Assembly: GCF_003148745.1 (NCBI RefSeq)
Contig: NZ_QGGU01000008.1
Location: 1-64,000, forward strand
DNA from: Pleionea mediterranea
GTDB lineage: Bacteria; Pseudomonadota; Gammaproteobacteria; Enterobacterales; Kangiellaceae
Reading direction: 5' to 3'
Length of the DNA: 64,000 bases
The translations under genes were made by a program, and so were the position numbers. Position 1 is the stretch's first letter. The number at the start of each line of letters is the position of its first letter. This document shows, one piece after another, positions 43,615 to 53,013 of the stretch. The notes beneath the pieces are model-generated. The model was given only the letters and a program-made list of their open reading frames with translations, was not told the origin of the DNA and searched no databases.

Positions 43615-45098
43615 TAATGCGTTCCTGTGGCCAATTGTTCAGTTTGTTGTCGGTTGCGCGTCAACCATACCATTTTAGAAACCAGATGGTGCGCTCGTGC
43701 AACACGTATGTCTTCGGGCACTCGCTGGCCATCGGTGGTATAGATAACATTCAGTTGATGTTCAATTATAGTCGATATAACTTCACCGAGACTGGCCGCT
43801 TCATCAAGCTTAGTGATCATGCAGCCACTCAGTTGTAACGGCGAGAATAGTTTAATGGCATCTTTTAATACCGATGACTGGGACGTGGCAGACAACACCA
43901 GATAATGTTGAATATTAATGTTGTCGTGAGCCAGACACTGCATTAATTGATTCATTCGTTCATCGTGTTGACTCATTCCCGCGGTATCAATTAATACCAA
44001 CTTTTTATCGGCAAAATGATTAAGTGCATCACGCAATGATTGCTCATCGTCCACCATTCGAACCGGCACTTGTAATATACGACCAAAAGTGCGGATTTGC
44101 TCGTGGGCTGCAATTCTAAAGTTATCGGTGGTAATCATGGCAACGCTGTCTGCGCCATGCTTTACAACCTGCTTAGCGGCTATTTTTGCCAAAGTCGTTG
44201 TTTTACCGACTCCCGTTGGCCCAACAAATGCCACGACACCTCCGCGAGTTAATATTTCATCTTCACCCACCATCACCTTTTTTGATAATAAAGCCAGGGC
44301 TTTTTGCCAAGCGCACTCGTAATCACGCTCATTTTCACACTGAGCAAAAATATCGTTGTAAATCGATTCGTTTAACCCCATTCGCTTAAATTCTCGAGTT
44401 AATGCAACTTTAACCGGTGAAGCCTGCGACTGTTTGTCCCAGGCGATTTGAGACACCTGCTCTTCCAGTAAATTACGCAATAAGTTGAGTTCTTCGCGCA
44501 TGGCAACCAGTGTTGGCTCCTGAGACCACTCGATATTCGGAAATGATTGTTGTTGCTCAGGTATTGGTGCCTGAGGCATAGACTTCACATTAGTTTGCTC
44601 AGATTCAGAATAAGAAGGCTCAGGCGTTACGCGTTGTTTAGCGCCAGCCGACTGCTTATTTAGAAAGCGTTTAAGGTGATTAGTGGTTGCATTAGCCAGC
44701 GTAGAAGCTGCTGACGAATCATCTTGAAGTGGGTTATATAGGTCACTCTGACGATTAAGCCCATGCTGCTCTGCCGTACCTTGATGAACCGATGTCTGAT
44801 TATGTATTGGATTTTGCGACAATGAATTATTCGACAATCGATTATGGGCTGATTGGTTTTGTGCAGCACCAGTGGATTGTTCGGTTGACTGTCCAGTTGT
44901 CTGGCTGGCCGAACCACGGGTCGATGAAAGCGGCTGTCGACTGTGCTCAAGCGCCTCTTCGTAATCGGTAGCGGCAACCACCTCAACCCCACCAGAGACT
45001 TTGTTACTGGATAGAATGGCTGCTTCGGATCCCAGCTCGGCCGACACCTGGCTCAGAGCCGTTCGCATATCTTTGGCAAAAAATCGACGTATTTTCAT
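43614..45098 (-). CDS. flhF: Flagellar placement GTPase FlhF
   Basis: This SRP-type GTPase of 494 aa sets the polar site of flagellar assembly. It has an N-terminal basic B domain starting MKIRRFFAKDMRTAL, a Gln/Ser/Asn-rich low-complexity linker (about 60-180), and NG domains from about 205 with P-loop VAFVGPTGVGKTTTLAKIA and VLIDTAGMSQHDERM; TKLDEAASLGEV is the closing motif. It acts with FlhG, FimV/HubP and the FlhA/FlhB export gate encoded next to it. Confidence 0.95.
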   Translation of the reverse strand: MKIRRFFAKDMRTALSQVSAELGSEAAILSSNKVSGGVEVVAATDYEEALEHSRQPLSSTRGSASQTTGQSTEQSTGAAQNQSAHNRLSNNSLSQNPIHNQTSVHQGTAEQHGLNRQSDLYNPLQDDSSAASTLANATTNHLKRFLNKQSAGAKQRVTPEPSYSESEQTNVKSMPQAPIPEQQQSFPNIEWSQEPTLVAMREELNLLRNLLEEQVSQIAWDKQSQASPVKVALTREFKRMGLNESIYNDIFAQCENERDYECAWQKALALLSKKVMVGEDEILTRGGVVAFVGPTGVGKTTTLAKIAAKQVVKHGADSVAMITTDNFRIAAHEQIRTFGRILQVPVRMVDDEQSLRDALNHFADKKLVLIDTAGMSQHDERMNQLMQCLAHDNINIQHYLVLSATSQSSVLKDAIKLFSPLQLSGCMITKLDEAASLGEVISTIIEHQLNVIYTTDGQRVPEDIRVARAHHLVSKMVWLTRNRQQTEQLATGTH

Positions 45099-45152
45099 AC
45101 TTATTCTAATCTCAGTTATTTAGTGGCGTTAAGCGTTACTGTTTAACAAGGG

Positions 45153-47243
45153 TCACTGCCCAACCGTTGCCACCACTCGTATTTGTTTGTTATCCGGAAT
45201 TTCCTGAAAACTCAGTACATGCAGTCCTGGTATTCCAAATCGAGCAAAATGAGCCAAACTGGTTCTTAAGCCTGGTGAGGTTAACAATACTGCCGCTTTT
45301 CCTGCGGCCTCCTGTTTTTCAGCCGCTTCTTTCAGTGATCGTTGCAGCTTTTCTGCCAGGCCGGGCTCTATGTTAACGCTCTCATCATTACTCGCCTGTA
45401 ATGACTGGTGCAATATCTGTTCCAGATTTGGATCGAGCGTAATAACCGGAAGCTCCCCTTCTAACCCATTGATATTCTGTATAATTAAGCGACTTAATGA
45501 AATTCTGACCGCCGATGTTAGAGCGGCGGGATCTTGACTCCGCACACTATACTCCGCCAAAGTTTCGGCGATCGTTCTCATATCACGGATAGGTACCTGC
45601 TCAAGCAACAAGTTTTGCAGTACTTTGACGACAACGCCCAGAGGCAGTGAATCGGGTACCAGATTTTCCACCAGTTTGGGTGCCGACTTGGACAGCTTTT
45701 TCAATAAATGCTCAACTTCTTCATGCCCTAATAATTCGCTGGCATGACTTTGCACCAACTGACTTAAATGGGTTGCAACAACCGTACTGCAATCAACAAC
45801 CGTATAGCCCATCGATTGCGCCTGCTCTTTTTGATTGGTTTCAATCCAGACAGCGTCTAATCCAAATGCCGGATCTTTCGTTTTAATTCCCTGTACTTCT
45901 CCAAACACCTGGCCGGGATTAATAGCCATTTCACGATCAGGATGCACTTCGGCTTCGCCAACGGCAACGCCCATTAGAGTAATGCGATAAGCATTAGGAG
46001 ACAGTTCAAGATTGTCTCGAATATGTACCGGCGGAATTAAAAAACCTAGCTCCTGAGACAGTTTTTTACGAACACCTTTCACCCGCCCCATTAATTTGCC
46101 ATCTTGAGCTTGATCAACCAGCGGTATTAAACGATAACCCACTTCCAGCCCAATAGGATCAACCGGTGGCACATCGTCCCAACTCAATTCTTTCAACTCG
46201 GGTTCGCTTGATGGTACCTGTTTTTCTTCAATTTTTTGTTGCGCTTCTTCATCGGCAATACGCTTTTTCTTTTGATCAATATTATAAGCCACACCCGCCG
46301 CGATTATCGCTAACAATAAAAATGCAAAATGGGGCATGCCCGGGATAATCCCCATAACGCCAAGAATGGCTGCTGCGATCCATAACGCTTTTGACTTGGT
46401 AAACAGTTCACCGATAACCTGAGTACTCATATCGTTGGAACTGTTTTGACGAGTCACCATAATCGCAGCCGAAGTTGAAAGAAGCAGCGAAGGTATTTGA
46501 GCAACCAGACCATCACCAATGGTCAGCAACGCGTAAAACTGCATAGCGGTACCAAAATCCAGTCCGTGCTGACTCATACCGATGGCAACACCACCAAGAA
46601 TATTAATAAATAAAATTAATAAGCCGGCAACAGCATCACCACGAACAAACTTTGATGCACCGTCCATTGCACCATAAAAGTCGGCTTCTTTTGATACTTC
46701 TTCACGTCTATCACGAGCCTCTTCCTGAGTTAATAAGCCTGCGTTTAAATCAGCATCAATTGCCATCTGTTTACCGGGCATGGCATCTAATGTAAATCGG
46801 GCACTAACCTCGGAAATTCGTCCGGCACCTTTGGTGACAACCACAAAGTTAATAATGACCAGAATAGCAAACACCACAAGGCCAACGGCGTAATTTCCGC
46901 CTACTACCACAGCCCCAAAGGATTCAATAACGCTACCAGCAGCACCTGGCCCGGTATGGCCGTTTAATAAAACAACACGAGTAGAAGCAACGTTAAGCGC
47001 CAGTCTTAATAATGTAGTCACCAGTAATACCGTTGGAAATGCGGCGAACTCTAAAGGACGCAATGTGTAAACCGTTGCCAGTACTACCACTAATGCCAGA
47101 GTGATATTAAAGGTGAAAAACAAATCCAGCATTATTGTTGGCAATGGCAATGTCATCATTGCCAAAATCATCAGTACCAAGATTGGTGTACCGGCACCTT
47201 TGGGCGTTAATGCTCGCAATTTATTTTGGGTTAATTCTGCCAC
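45153..47243 (-). CDS. flhA: Flagellar export apparatus protein FlhA
   Basis: This 696-aa export gate protein has about eight N-terminal helices (residues about 15-320), with the conserved loop around RISEVSARFTLDAMPGKQMA (about 142-161) that carries the FHIPEP motif region. The cytoplasmic domain (about 345-690) forms the nonameric ring that receives chaperone-substrate complexes. Length is typical. It starts about eight bases after flhB and is followed by flhF. Confidence 0.96.
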   Translation of the reverse strand: MAELTQNKLRALTPKGAGTPILVLMILAMMTLPLPTIMLDLFFTFNITLALVVVLATVYTLRPLEFAAFPTVLLVTTLLRLALNVASTRVVLLNGHTGPGAAGSVIESFGAVVVGGNYAVGLVVFAILVIINFVVVTKGAGRISEVSARFTLDAMPGKQMAIDADLNAGLLTQEEARDRREEVSKEADFYGAMDGASKFVRGDAVAGLLILFINILGGVAIGMSQHGLDFGTAMQFYALLTIGDGLVAQIPSLLLSTSAAIMVTRQNSSNDMSTQVIGELFTKSKALWIAAAILGVMGIIPGMPHFAFLLLAIIAAGVAYNIDQKKKRIADEEAQQKIEEKQVPSSEPELKELSWDDVPPVDPIGLEVGYRLIPLVDQAQDGKLMGRVKGVRKKLSQELGFLIPPVHIRDNLELSPNAYRITLMGVAVGEAEVHPDREMAINPGQVFGEVQGIKTKDPAFGLDAVWIETNQKEQAQSMGYTVVDCSTVVATHLSQLVQSHASELLGHEEVEHLLKKLSKSAPKLVENLVPDSLPLGVVVKVLQNLLLEQVPIRDMRTIAETLAEYSVRSQDPAALTSAVRISLSRLIIQNINGLEGELPVITLDPNLEQILHQSLQASNDESVNIEPGLAEKLQRSLKEAAEKQEAAGKAAVLLTSPGLRTSLAHFARFGIPGLHVLSFQEIPDNKQIRVVATVGQ

Positions 47244-47251
47244 ATCAGCTC

Positions 47252-48379
47252 CTAGTACTTCATAGAGTCAGGTATAGGATAATCACGGATAGGTTTGGGT
47301 CGTGCCGCTTTACCTTTTTTATATTCATTTAATTGCAGTACATAGGCGAGTACTTGAGCCACCGCTAAATACAATTCGCCAGGGATCTCTTGATCAAGTT
47401 TAGTGGTGTAAAAAATAGCTCGTGCTAAAGGAGGTGCCTGCATAATAGGTACATGATGCGCATTAGCTACTTTACGAATATTAAACGCCACTTCATCCGC
47501 CCCTTTGGCAACCACTATGGGTGCTCCGCCACTAAACTGATCGTATTTTAAAGCGACCGAAAAATGCTCCGGGTTGGTCACTACAACATCAGCTTCAGGA
47601 ATGGCTTCCATCATTCGACGATGAGACATTTCACGTTGTGTTTGTCTTATTTTGCTTTTAACTTCCGGCCGCCCTTCTGTTTCTTTGTACTCATCTTTAA
47701 TTTCTTGCTTGGTCATTTTTAATTGTTTGGAGTGGTTCCACATTTGAAACGGTACATCAATAATCGCAATGATGATAAGAGAACAAGAAATCAACAATAA
47801 GCCAACCAAAATATAATTAATCGCTTCAACCACTTCTTGATGTGGTGTTGATCGTCCAAGCTGCATGTATTTGTTAAAGTTTGAATCAATAATTAAAAAC
47901 GCAATAAAAGCGACCAAAGAAAATTTGCCAACGGCTTTTGCCAGCTCCATAGCAGCGGTTGGACCTAACATACGTTTAAAACCTGCTTTTGGAGATAGTC
48001 GATTGCCTTTTAAAGCAAGCGATCCCACACTGAAGGTAAAACCACCCAATAATACAGGTGTTACTAATGACATTATAAAAACAGCCGCAAAGAAAATTAT
48101 CAAAGCAGAAAAAACGGCCCACATGCTTGCGGCTAATGCATCCATTAAATATTGGTCATTAAATAAGTGGTTGCGACCAACGGACATAGAAATATCACCC
48201 ACTTTTACAAAGCCTTTAGCGATCGCACCGGATGTCATCATCAATGCCAATGGGCTGATAATAAGCACAAAAGCAGTGGTCAACTCTTTTGATCGGGGAA
48301 CCTGTCCTTTATTTTTTGCCTGTTGTTCTTTCCGGGGCGTTGCCTTTTCGGAACGTTCACCACTGTCTTGCTCAGCCAT
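47252..48379 (-). CDS. flhB: Flagellar export switch protein FlhB
   Basis: This 375-aa export protein has four helices (about 35-55, 88-112, 145-163 and 188-210) and a cytoplasmic domain whose self-cleavage switches export from rod/hook to filament substrates. The cleavage motif, usually Asn-Pro-Thr-His, reads Asn269-Pro270-Glu271-His272 (VVTNPEHFSVALKYD). Asn and Pro, needed for the chemistry, are kept. Overlap with fliR is nil but spacing is minimal. Regulation is as part of the fli/flh transcript. Confidence 0.95.
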   Translation of the reverse strand: MAEQDSGERSEKATPRKEQQAKNKGQVPRSKELTTAFVLIISPLALMMTSGAIAKGFVKVGDISMSVGRNHLFNDQYLMDALAASMWAVFSALIIFFAAVFIMSLVTPVLLGGFTFSVGSLALKGNRLSPKAGFKRMLGPTAAMELAKAVGKFSLVAFIAFLIIDSNFNKYMQLGRSTPHQEVVEAINYILVGLLLISCSLIIIAIIDVPFQMWNHSKQLKMTKQEIKDEYKETEGRPEVKSKIRQTQREMSHRRMMEAIPEADVVVTNPEHFSVALKYDQFSGGAPIVVAKGADEVAFNIRKVANAHHVPIMQAPPLARAIFYTTKLDQEIPGELYLAVAQVLAYVLQLNEYKKGKAARPKPIRDYPIPDSMKY

Positions 48380-49159
48380 CTAACACTCCAGCAGCAGTAA
48401 TTGACAGACCACTTGATTACCGCGGTCGATCTGATTGATAAAGTGAGGCAAAAAGCTTTTTAATAACAGCCAGATTATCGTCATTCCGACAACAGTCATG
48501 ATTGGAAAGCCTACGGCAAAAATATTAAGTTGAGGCGCCGAACGTGTCATAACACCCAGGCTTAAATTCATGACTAATAATGCAACAATGGCAGACAAAA
48601 CCATCATAAAAGCGGTCGAAAAAATCATTTCCACCCAGTAAACAAATTTATCCAGTTGCACAAAAAACAAATGTGACTCACTTATTGGTAATGATTCAAA
48701 ACTTAAAATCATCAATTCGATTAATCGTAAATGCCCATCAAGTGCTAAAAAGATTAGCGTAGCCATCATCACGAACATTTGACCAAGTGCCGGAACACTG
48801 ACGCCTGTATTCTGATCAATTAACGATGCAAAGCCCAGACCAGTTTGCATTGATATCACCTGACCAGCAATCACGAAAGTTTCAAATACAACACGAGTAA
48901 CAAACCCAATTCCTATTCCAATCAAGGTTTGCGTTATCACTTGAATAATTGCCTGAAAGCTAAATAAATCCAAGGCAACATCTGTTTTAATCATTGGTGC
49001 TGCAACAACAGTTACACTAAGCGCTAAAAACAATCGAATTCGAGGTGATACCGAGCGAGTGCCAATAACCACCATGGCTAAAATCATGCCTGCGATCCGG
49101 GAAAAAGGAAGGATATAATGCACCAACCAATCATTAATGGCGGAAAACTCAATGACCAT
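48380..49159 (-). CDS. fliR: Flagellar export protein FliR
   Basis: This 259-aa inner-membrane protein has five or six helices and forms the export gate with FliP and FliQ. Typical segments are LPFSRIAGMILAMVVIGTRS near residues 17-36 and FETFVIAGQVISMQTGLGFA near 89-108. The start abuts the fliQ stop by one base, and flhB follows directly. Confidence 0.94.
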   Translation of the reverse strand: MVIEFSAINDWLVHYILPFSRIAGMILAMVVIGTRSVSPRIRLFLALSVTVVAAPMIKTDVALDLFSFQAIIQVITQTLIGIGIGFVTRVVFETFVIAGQVISMQTGLGFASLIDQNTGVSVPALGQMFVMMATLIFLALDGHLRLIELMILSFESLPISESHLFFVQLDKFVYWVEMIFSTAFMMVLSAIVALLVMNLSLGVMTRSAPQLNIFAVGFPIMTVVGMTIIWLLLKSFLPHFINQIDRGNQVVCQLLLLEC

Positions 49160-49428
49160 TAGCCGATAAGCTCTGGTATACTGAGATAAAGAGAAGTAGC
49201 AAACTCAACCAGATTACCGACCATCCAGTGGCCTAAAAATGACAAGGCCAATAATGTCATTAACAAACGCGGTAAAAAAGTTAGAGTTTGTTCATTGATA
49301 CTGGTTGCTGCCTGAAAAATGGCAATGATAAGACCAACAATCAATCCGGGTAATACTATGGTACCGGTTAACATTATTACCAAAGCAAACGCCTGACTGA
49401 ATACATCAACAACAATTTCTGGCGTCAT
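49159..49428 (-). CDS. fliQ: Flagellar export protein FliQ
   Basis: This 89-aa protein with two membrane helices (about 15-38 and 52-75) is an export-gate component. The segment LPGLIVGLIIAIFQAATSIN and the following EQTLTFLPRL are characteristic. It is located between fliP and fliR in conserved order. Confidence 0.94.
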   Translation of the reverse strand: MTPEIVVDVFSQAFALVIMLTGTIVLPGLIVGLIIAIFQAATSINEQTLTFLPRLLMTLLALSFLGHWMVGNLVEFATSLYLSIPELIG

Positions 49429-49476
49429 AGAACCCCCTCTATTGATTCAGTTGTTGATAAAAAGTAATTCATAGCA

Positions 49477-50241
49477 CTAGCCAAAGCTGCTAGCCAAAGT
49501 ACCAATGATTAGTGACCAACCATCGATCAATACGAATAACATAATTTTAAAGGGTAAAGAAACGATCATGGGCGACAACATCATCATACCCATGGCCATT
49601 AAGATACTGGCGATAACCAGATCGATCACCAAAAATGGAATAAACACCAAAAAACCAATTTGAAAAGCCGTTTTAAGTTCGCTAGTAATAAAAGCAGGCA
49701 CCAATACTGAAAATGGCACCACACTGTAATCATTATTTTCTATGGTGACATCGGCTATATCAGAGAACATCATCAAGTCATTTTCACGAACTTGTGACAA
49801 CATAAACTGGCGAAAAGGTTTCTTTGCCTCTTCAATCGCCTGCATAGATGTTAGCTCTTCATTCAAATAAGGCTGAACGGCAGTGTCATTTACTTGTGAA
49901 ATTACCGGCGCCATAATAAAAAAGGTTAAAAATAAAGTCAGTCCTACCAATATTTGGTTTGAAGGCGTTTGTTGTAAACCAAGTGCCTGTCTTAAAATGG
50001 CAAATACCACTGAGATACGAATAAAGCTGGTCATCATTATGACAATGGCTGGCAAAAACGTCAGCATGGTCATTAAGATTAATATTTGCAGTGTAACGGA
50101 ATATTCCTGTCCTCCGTCTGCAGTATTGATCACCTTAAGCGCTGGTAATGCGCCCGATGCTTCTTGAGCAAAAGCAGCTGATGATCCAATTACTACCATC
50201 ACTAATAAAGTGATGGCTTGAATTATTCGTTTACTGCTCAT
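49477..50241 (-). CDS. fliP: Flagellar export protein FliP
   Basis: This 254-aa export-gate protein is made with a cleavable signal peptide (about residues 1-25, ending AFAQE). The core has [20 protein letters not shown] (helix 1), [20 protein letters not shown] and [13 protein letters not shown], all family signatures. It forms the FliP5FliQ4FliR1 pore. Its start overlaps the fliO stop by 11 bases. Confidence 0.95.
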   Translation of the reverse strand: MSSKRIIQAITLLVMVVIGSSAAFAQEASGALPALKVINTADGGQEYSVTLQILILMTMLTFLPAIVIMMTSFIRISVVFAILRQALGLQQTPSNQILVGLTLFLTFFIMAPVISQVNDTAVQPYLNEELTSMQAIEEAKKPFRQFMLSQVRENDLMMFSDIADVTIENNDYSVVPFSVLVPAFITSELKTAFQIGFLVFIPFLVIDLVIASILMAMGMMMLSPMIVSLPFKIMLFVLIDGWSLIIGTLASSFG

Positions 50242-50665
50242 CAGTTTTCCCCATCATTTTTTTTACCTGACTGGAAAAAGCTTGCTGAAAGGATACAGGC
50301 GCGTCAGATTTTACAGGGATACAAGTGTCAGATAATTCATCGAGGCGTTGAATATTTTGTGGGGTGACACCCAGTAATAAATGACGACCATCAACTTTTA
50401 TAATCACCAGCCGCTCTTTGGTGCCTAACATATGACTGGCTTTCACTTCTATTGCATTGTTGCCATGAAATTGATTACCACCAAGACGTCGTAATAACCA
50501 GGCACATACCAAAATTACAATAATAATAAATATCAACGCTATGACTACCGACATCACCGAACCAGCCATCGATGGCACTTTGGTGATTTTTTCACTGGTT
50601 TTTTCAACAGCACTTAGAGATAAGGGCATTAAACCTGTAAACAAAACGAATAATCGAAATATCAT
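50231..50665 (-). CDS. fliO: Flagellar assembly protein FliO
   Basis: This 144-aa bitopic protein has an N-terminal hydrophobic signal-like segment (1-18), a membrane helix near 36-62 ([20 protein letters not shown]) and a small cytoplasmic domain ([26 protein letters not shown]). FliO helps build the FliP ring. It lies between fliN and fliP as usual. Confidence 0.92.
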   Translation of the reverse strand: MIFRLFVLFTGLMPLSLSAVEKTSEKITKVPSMAGSVMSVVIALIFIIIVILVCAWLLRRLGGNQFHGNNAIEVKASHMLGTKERLVIIKVDGRHLLLGVTPQNIQRLDELSDTCIPVKSDAPVSFQQAFSSQVKKMMGKTDEQ

Positions 50666-50670
50666 GGTGA

Positions 50671-51063
50671 TTACTTTAATTTTTTAATTCGTTCACTAGG
50701 GCTCATAACATCGGTCAGGCGAATGCCGTACTTTTCATTCACCACAACAACTTCACCGTGCGCAATCAGTGTTCCATTTACCAACACATCCAGAGGCTCA
50801 CCAGCTAACCTGTCGAGTTCAACAACCGATCCCTGATTCAACTGCAATAAGTTACGAATAGCTATATTGGTACGACCCACTTCCATAGATAAAGACACTG
50901 GAATTTCTAAAATCACATCCAGGTTTTCGTTATTAAGACCACCGCCTTTACTTTCATCTTTTAAGTCATCCAGTGGTGCTGACTCAGTGTCATCTTGCTC
51001 ATCCATTGCAGCCGCCCACTCATCAGCCATTTCATCCTGATTTACATCATTTTCTTCACTCAT
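50671..51063 (-). CDS. fliN: Flagellar motor switch protein FliN
   Basis: This C-ring protein of 130 aa has an acidic N-terminal region (1-50) and a SpoA domain (about 52-125: ILEIPVSLSMEVGRTNIAIR and VNEKYGIRLTDVMSP). I start it at ATG 51063, with GAGG about nine bases upstream, giving MSEENDVNQDE; the codon at 51078 would add five residues. It overlaps fliM by eight bases. It acts with FliM and FliG in torque and direction switching. Confidence 0.95.
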   Translation of the reverse strand: MSEENDVNQDEMADEWAAAMDEQDDTESAPLDDLKDESKGGGLNNENLDVILEIPVSLSMEVGRTNIAIRNLLQLNQGSVVELDRLAGEPLDVLVNGTLIAHGEVVVVNEKYGIRLTDVMSPSERIKKLK

Positions 51064-52066
51064 CTTCAGTATCCTCAATCAAATTTTTAGTGATATGACC
51101 GCGTGGTATATCTTCAATTATTTGTAAAGCCGCTTTATCTTTCGATTGACCATAACGGGCTCTGAAAGAAGGCAGCCCACCCACATCAACCACGACTTTT
51201 TCAGGCATCTCGATAGGAATGATGTCGCCTGCTTTAAATTTCATGACATCTCTTAAGGTTACTTTTTTCTCGAGCAAGGTAGACGATAACCCCACTTTTG
51301 CACTCATCACTTCTTCTTTTAAAGCTTCACTCCAGCGTGAATCAATATCGTCCCGATCACTCTGCACACCTGCGTCTAATTTTTCTCGAATAGGTTCAAT
51401 CATTGAATACGGCATGGTGACATGAAAGTTTCCACCACCACCGTCAAGCTCAATATGAAAACTGCACACAACCACTACTTCAGATGGGCTAACGATGGTT
51501 GCCAGCGCAGGATTTACTTCTGAATCCATGTATTCAAAATCAACCTTCATTACCGGAGACCAGGCTTCTTTTAAATCTATAAAGGATTGTTCCAGTAAGA
51601 TTTGAATAATGCGTCGTTCTGTTGGGGTAAATTCTCGTCCTTCAATTTTTGCGTGGAAGCGTCCGTCTCCACCAAAAAAATTATCCACAAGTATAAATAC
51701 AAGTTTTGCTTCAAGAGTAAACAGTGCGGTTCCGCGTAACGGACGAACGCGGACCATATTTAAACTGGTTGGTACAAACAGACTGTGTACATATTCTCCA
51801 AATTTAATCATCTGGATGCCGTTAATAGAAATATCAGCACTGCGACGCATCAGATTAAACAGGCTAATCCTCATATGACGGGCAAATCGTTCATTGATCA
51901 TTTCTAGTGTAGGCATGCGACCGCGAACAATGCGGTCTTGCGAAGTAAAGTCATAGGGTGTCGCCTCTCCGGGCGTTCCCTCAGATTCATCAACGTCTAT
52001 ATCACCGTCATCAACACCGTGTAATAAGGCATCAATTTCGTCTTGGCTTAATAAGTCAGTAACCAT
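51056..52066 (-). CDS. fliM: Flagellar motor switch protein FliM
   Basis: This 336-aa C-ring protein begins with the CheY-P binding peptide LLSQDEIDALLHG (residues 5-17). A middle CheC-like domain (about 45-240) and a C-terminal SpoA domain (about 250-325) follow. It receives CheY-P from the first chemotaxis set. Its stop overlaps the fliN start, and it begins two bases after fliL. Confidence 0.96.
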   Translation of the reverse strand: MVTDLLSQDEIDALLHGVDDGDIDVDESEGTPGEATPYDFTSQDRIVRGRMPTLEMINERFARHMRISLFNLMRRSADISINGIQMIKFGEYVHSLFVPTSLNMVRVRPLRGTALFTLEAKLVFILVDNFFGGDGRFHAKIEGREFTPTERRIIQILLEQSFIDLKEAWSPVMKVDFEYMDSEVNPALATIVSPSEVVVVCSFHIELDGGGGNFHVTMPYSMIEPIREKLDAGVQSDRDDIDSRWSEALKEEVMSAKVGLSSTLLEKKVTLRDVMKFKAGDIIPIEMPEKVVVDVGGLPSFRARYGQSKDKAALQIIEDIPRGHITKNLIEDTEDE

Positions 52067-52068
52067 AA

Positions 52069-52578
52069 CTATTGCATCACAAAGCTAACGAACAAAACTT
52101 TTTCAATGTGGTTGTCGCCTTCAAGTTGGGTCATGGTTTGTTGCACAACAGTGAGTAAATCCTGCTGTAACTTATTACGACCTTCTGGCGTGATAATCAC
52201 ATCGGCTTTAGACTGACTGACCAGTGTTAACAGGTCATTTTTGAGTCGTGGCATATGTTTTTTCACTTTGTCTTCTGACTCAGGGCCACGTACGACAAAA
52301 CTCATTTTAATTTGCACCATGCGATCTTTGCGTTCGCCTTTAATTGGCGAAATAATCGCACCGGGCACACCGACATAAATAGCGGGTAACTTGGCTTCTT
52401 GCTCTGTTTGCTCTTCGGTTTGCTCATCTATGGCCGCTGTATCGTCTCCCCCGATAAAGAAAAACGCAGCACCACCGCCCAGCAGTAATACAGCCGCAGC
52501 AATAATGATGATCAGCTTCTTTTTACTGCCACCACCTTCTTCAACATCTAACTCGAGTTCTTGTTCTTCTTCAGCCAT
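52069..52578 (-). CDS. fliL: Flagellar basal body protein FliL
   Basis: This 169-aa membrane protein has a basic-acidic cytoplasmic N-terminus, one helix (about 22-43, LIIIIAAAVLLLGGGAAFFF) and a periplasmic FliL domain (about 65-169) that rings the stator units. It is the first gene of a long flagellar transcript (fliL to at least flhA). A sigma-54 promoter lies 77-92 bases upstream. Confidence 0.94.
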   Translation of the reverse strand: MAEEEQELELDVEEGGGSKKKLIIIIAAAVLLLGGGAAFFFIGGDDTAAIDEQTEEQTEQEAKLPAIYVGVPGAIISPIKGERKDRMVQIKMSFVVRGPESEDKVKKHMPRLKNDLLTLVSQSKADVIITPEGRNKLQQDLLTVVQQTMTQLEGDNHIEKVLFVSFVMQ

Positions 52579-52654
52579 GTGACTCTCCTGTTGTAATAAT
52601 CATGGCGATTGTTCGTTTTCATTTTCGTAAACAAAAGGTACCTGCGGCTAAGAA

Positions 52655-52670
52655 TGCAAACATAGTGCCA
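52655..52670 (-). promoter_or_regulatory. Sigma-54 promoter of the fliL operon
   Basis: On the minus strand the sequence TGGCACTATGTTTGCA matches the RpoN consensus with the -24 GG and -12 GC separated by ten bases. It lies about 80 bases before the fliL start, so transcription would begin about 65 bases before the gene. FleQ-type enhancer activation is likely, but no enhancer site was identified. Confidence 0.88.
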
Positions 52671-53013
52671 CCAAAGGCACTTTAAATATATTCCCTTTAA
52701 TATCAGTATATTAGAAAGCTATTGTATGCACTCACAAGATGATTCAAACATCGCTTAAACTATTATTGAATAAAAGTGACAAAATTCCGACACTCATTAA
52801 CTTAAGAATTTATTGTGATTTTATGGAGTGAGTGGAGGGTGATTAACTGGTGTGATTAGCTGATGAGATTGGCTGGTTTTTACTAGCGTGCAATAAAGGA
52901 TTTAACAAGAAACCTAAATAAAAACCAGGTTGCTAAAAGCCTATAAGAATTGATTTGAGCAGAAATACCTGAGCCACATAAGTGCTCAGGCGTTTTAGCC
53001 CAAGCCAGCATCG
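52671..53013. other. Spacer between fliK and fliL with hairpin
   Basis: No gene of usable size is visible on either strand. An inverted repeat CCTGAGC (52968-52974) / GCTCAGG (52984-52990) just after the fliK stop is probably a weak terminator; only a short T-rich stretch follows on the minus strand. The remainder may hold enhancer sites for the fliL sigma-54 promoter. Confidence 0.45.
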
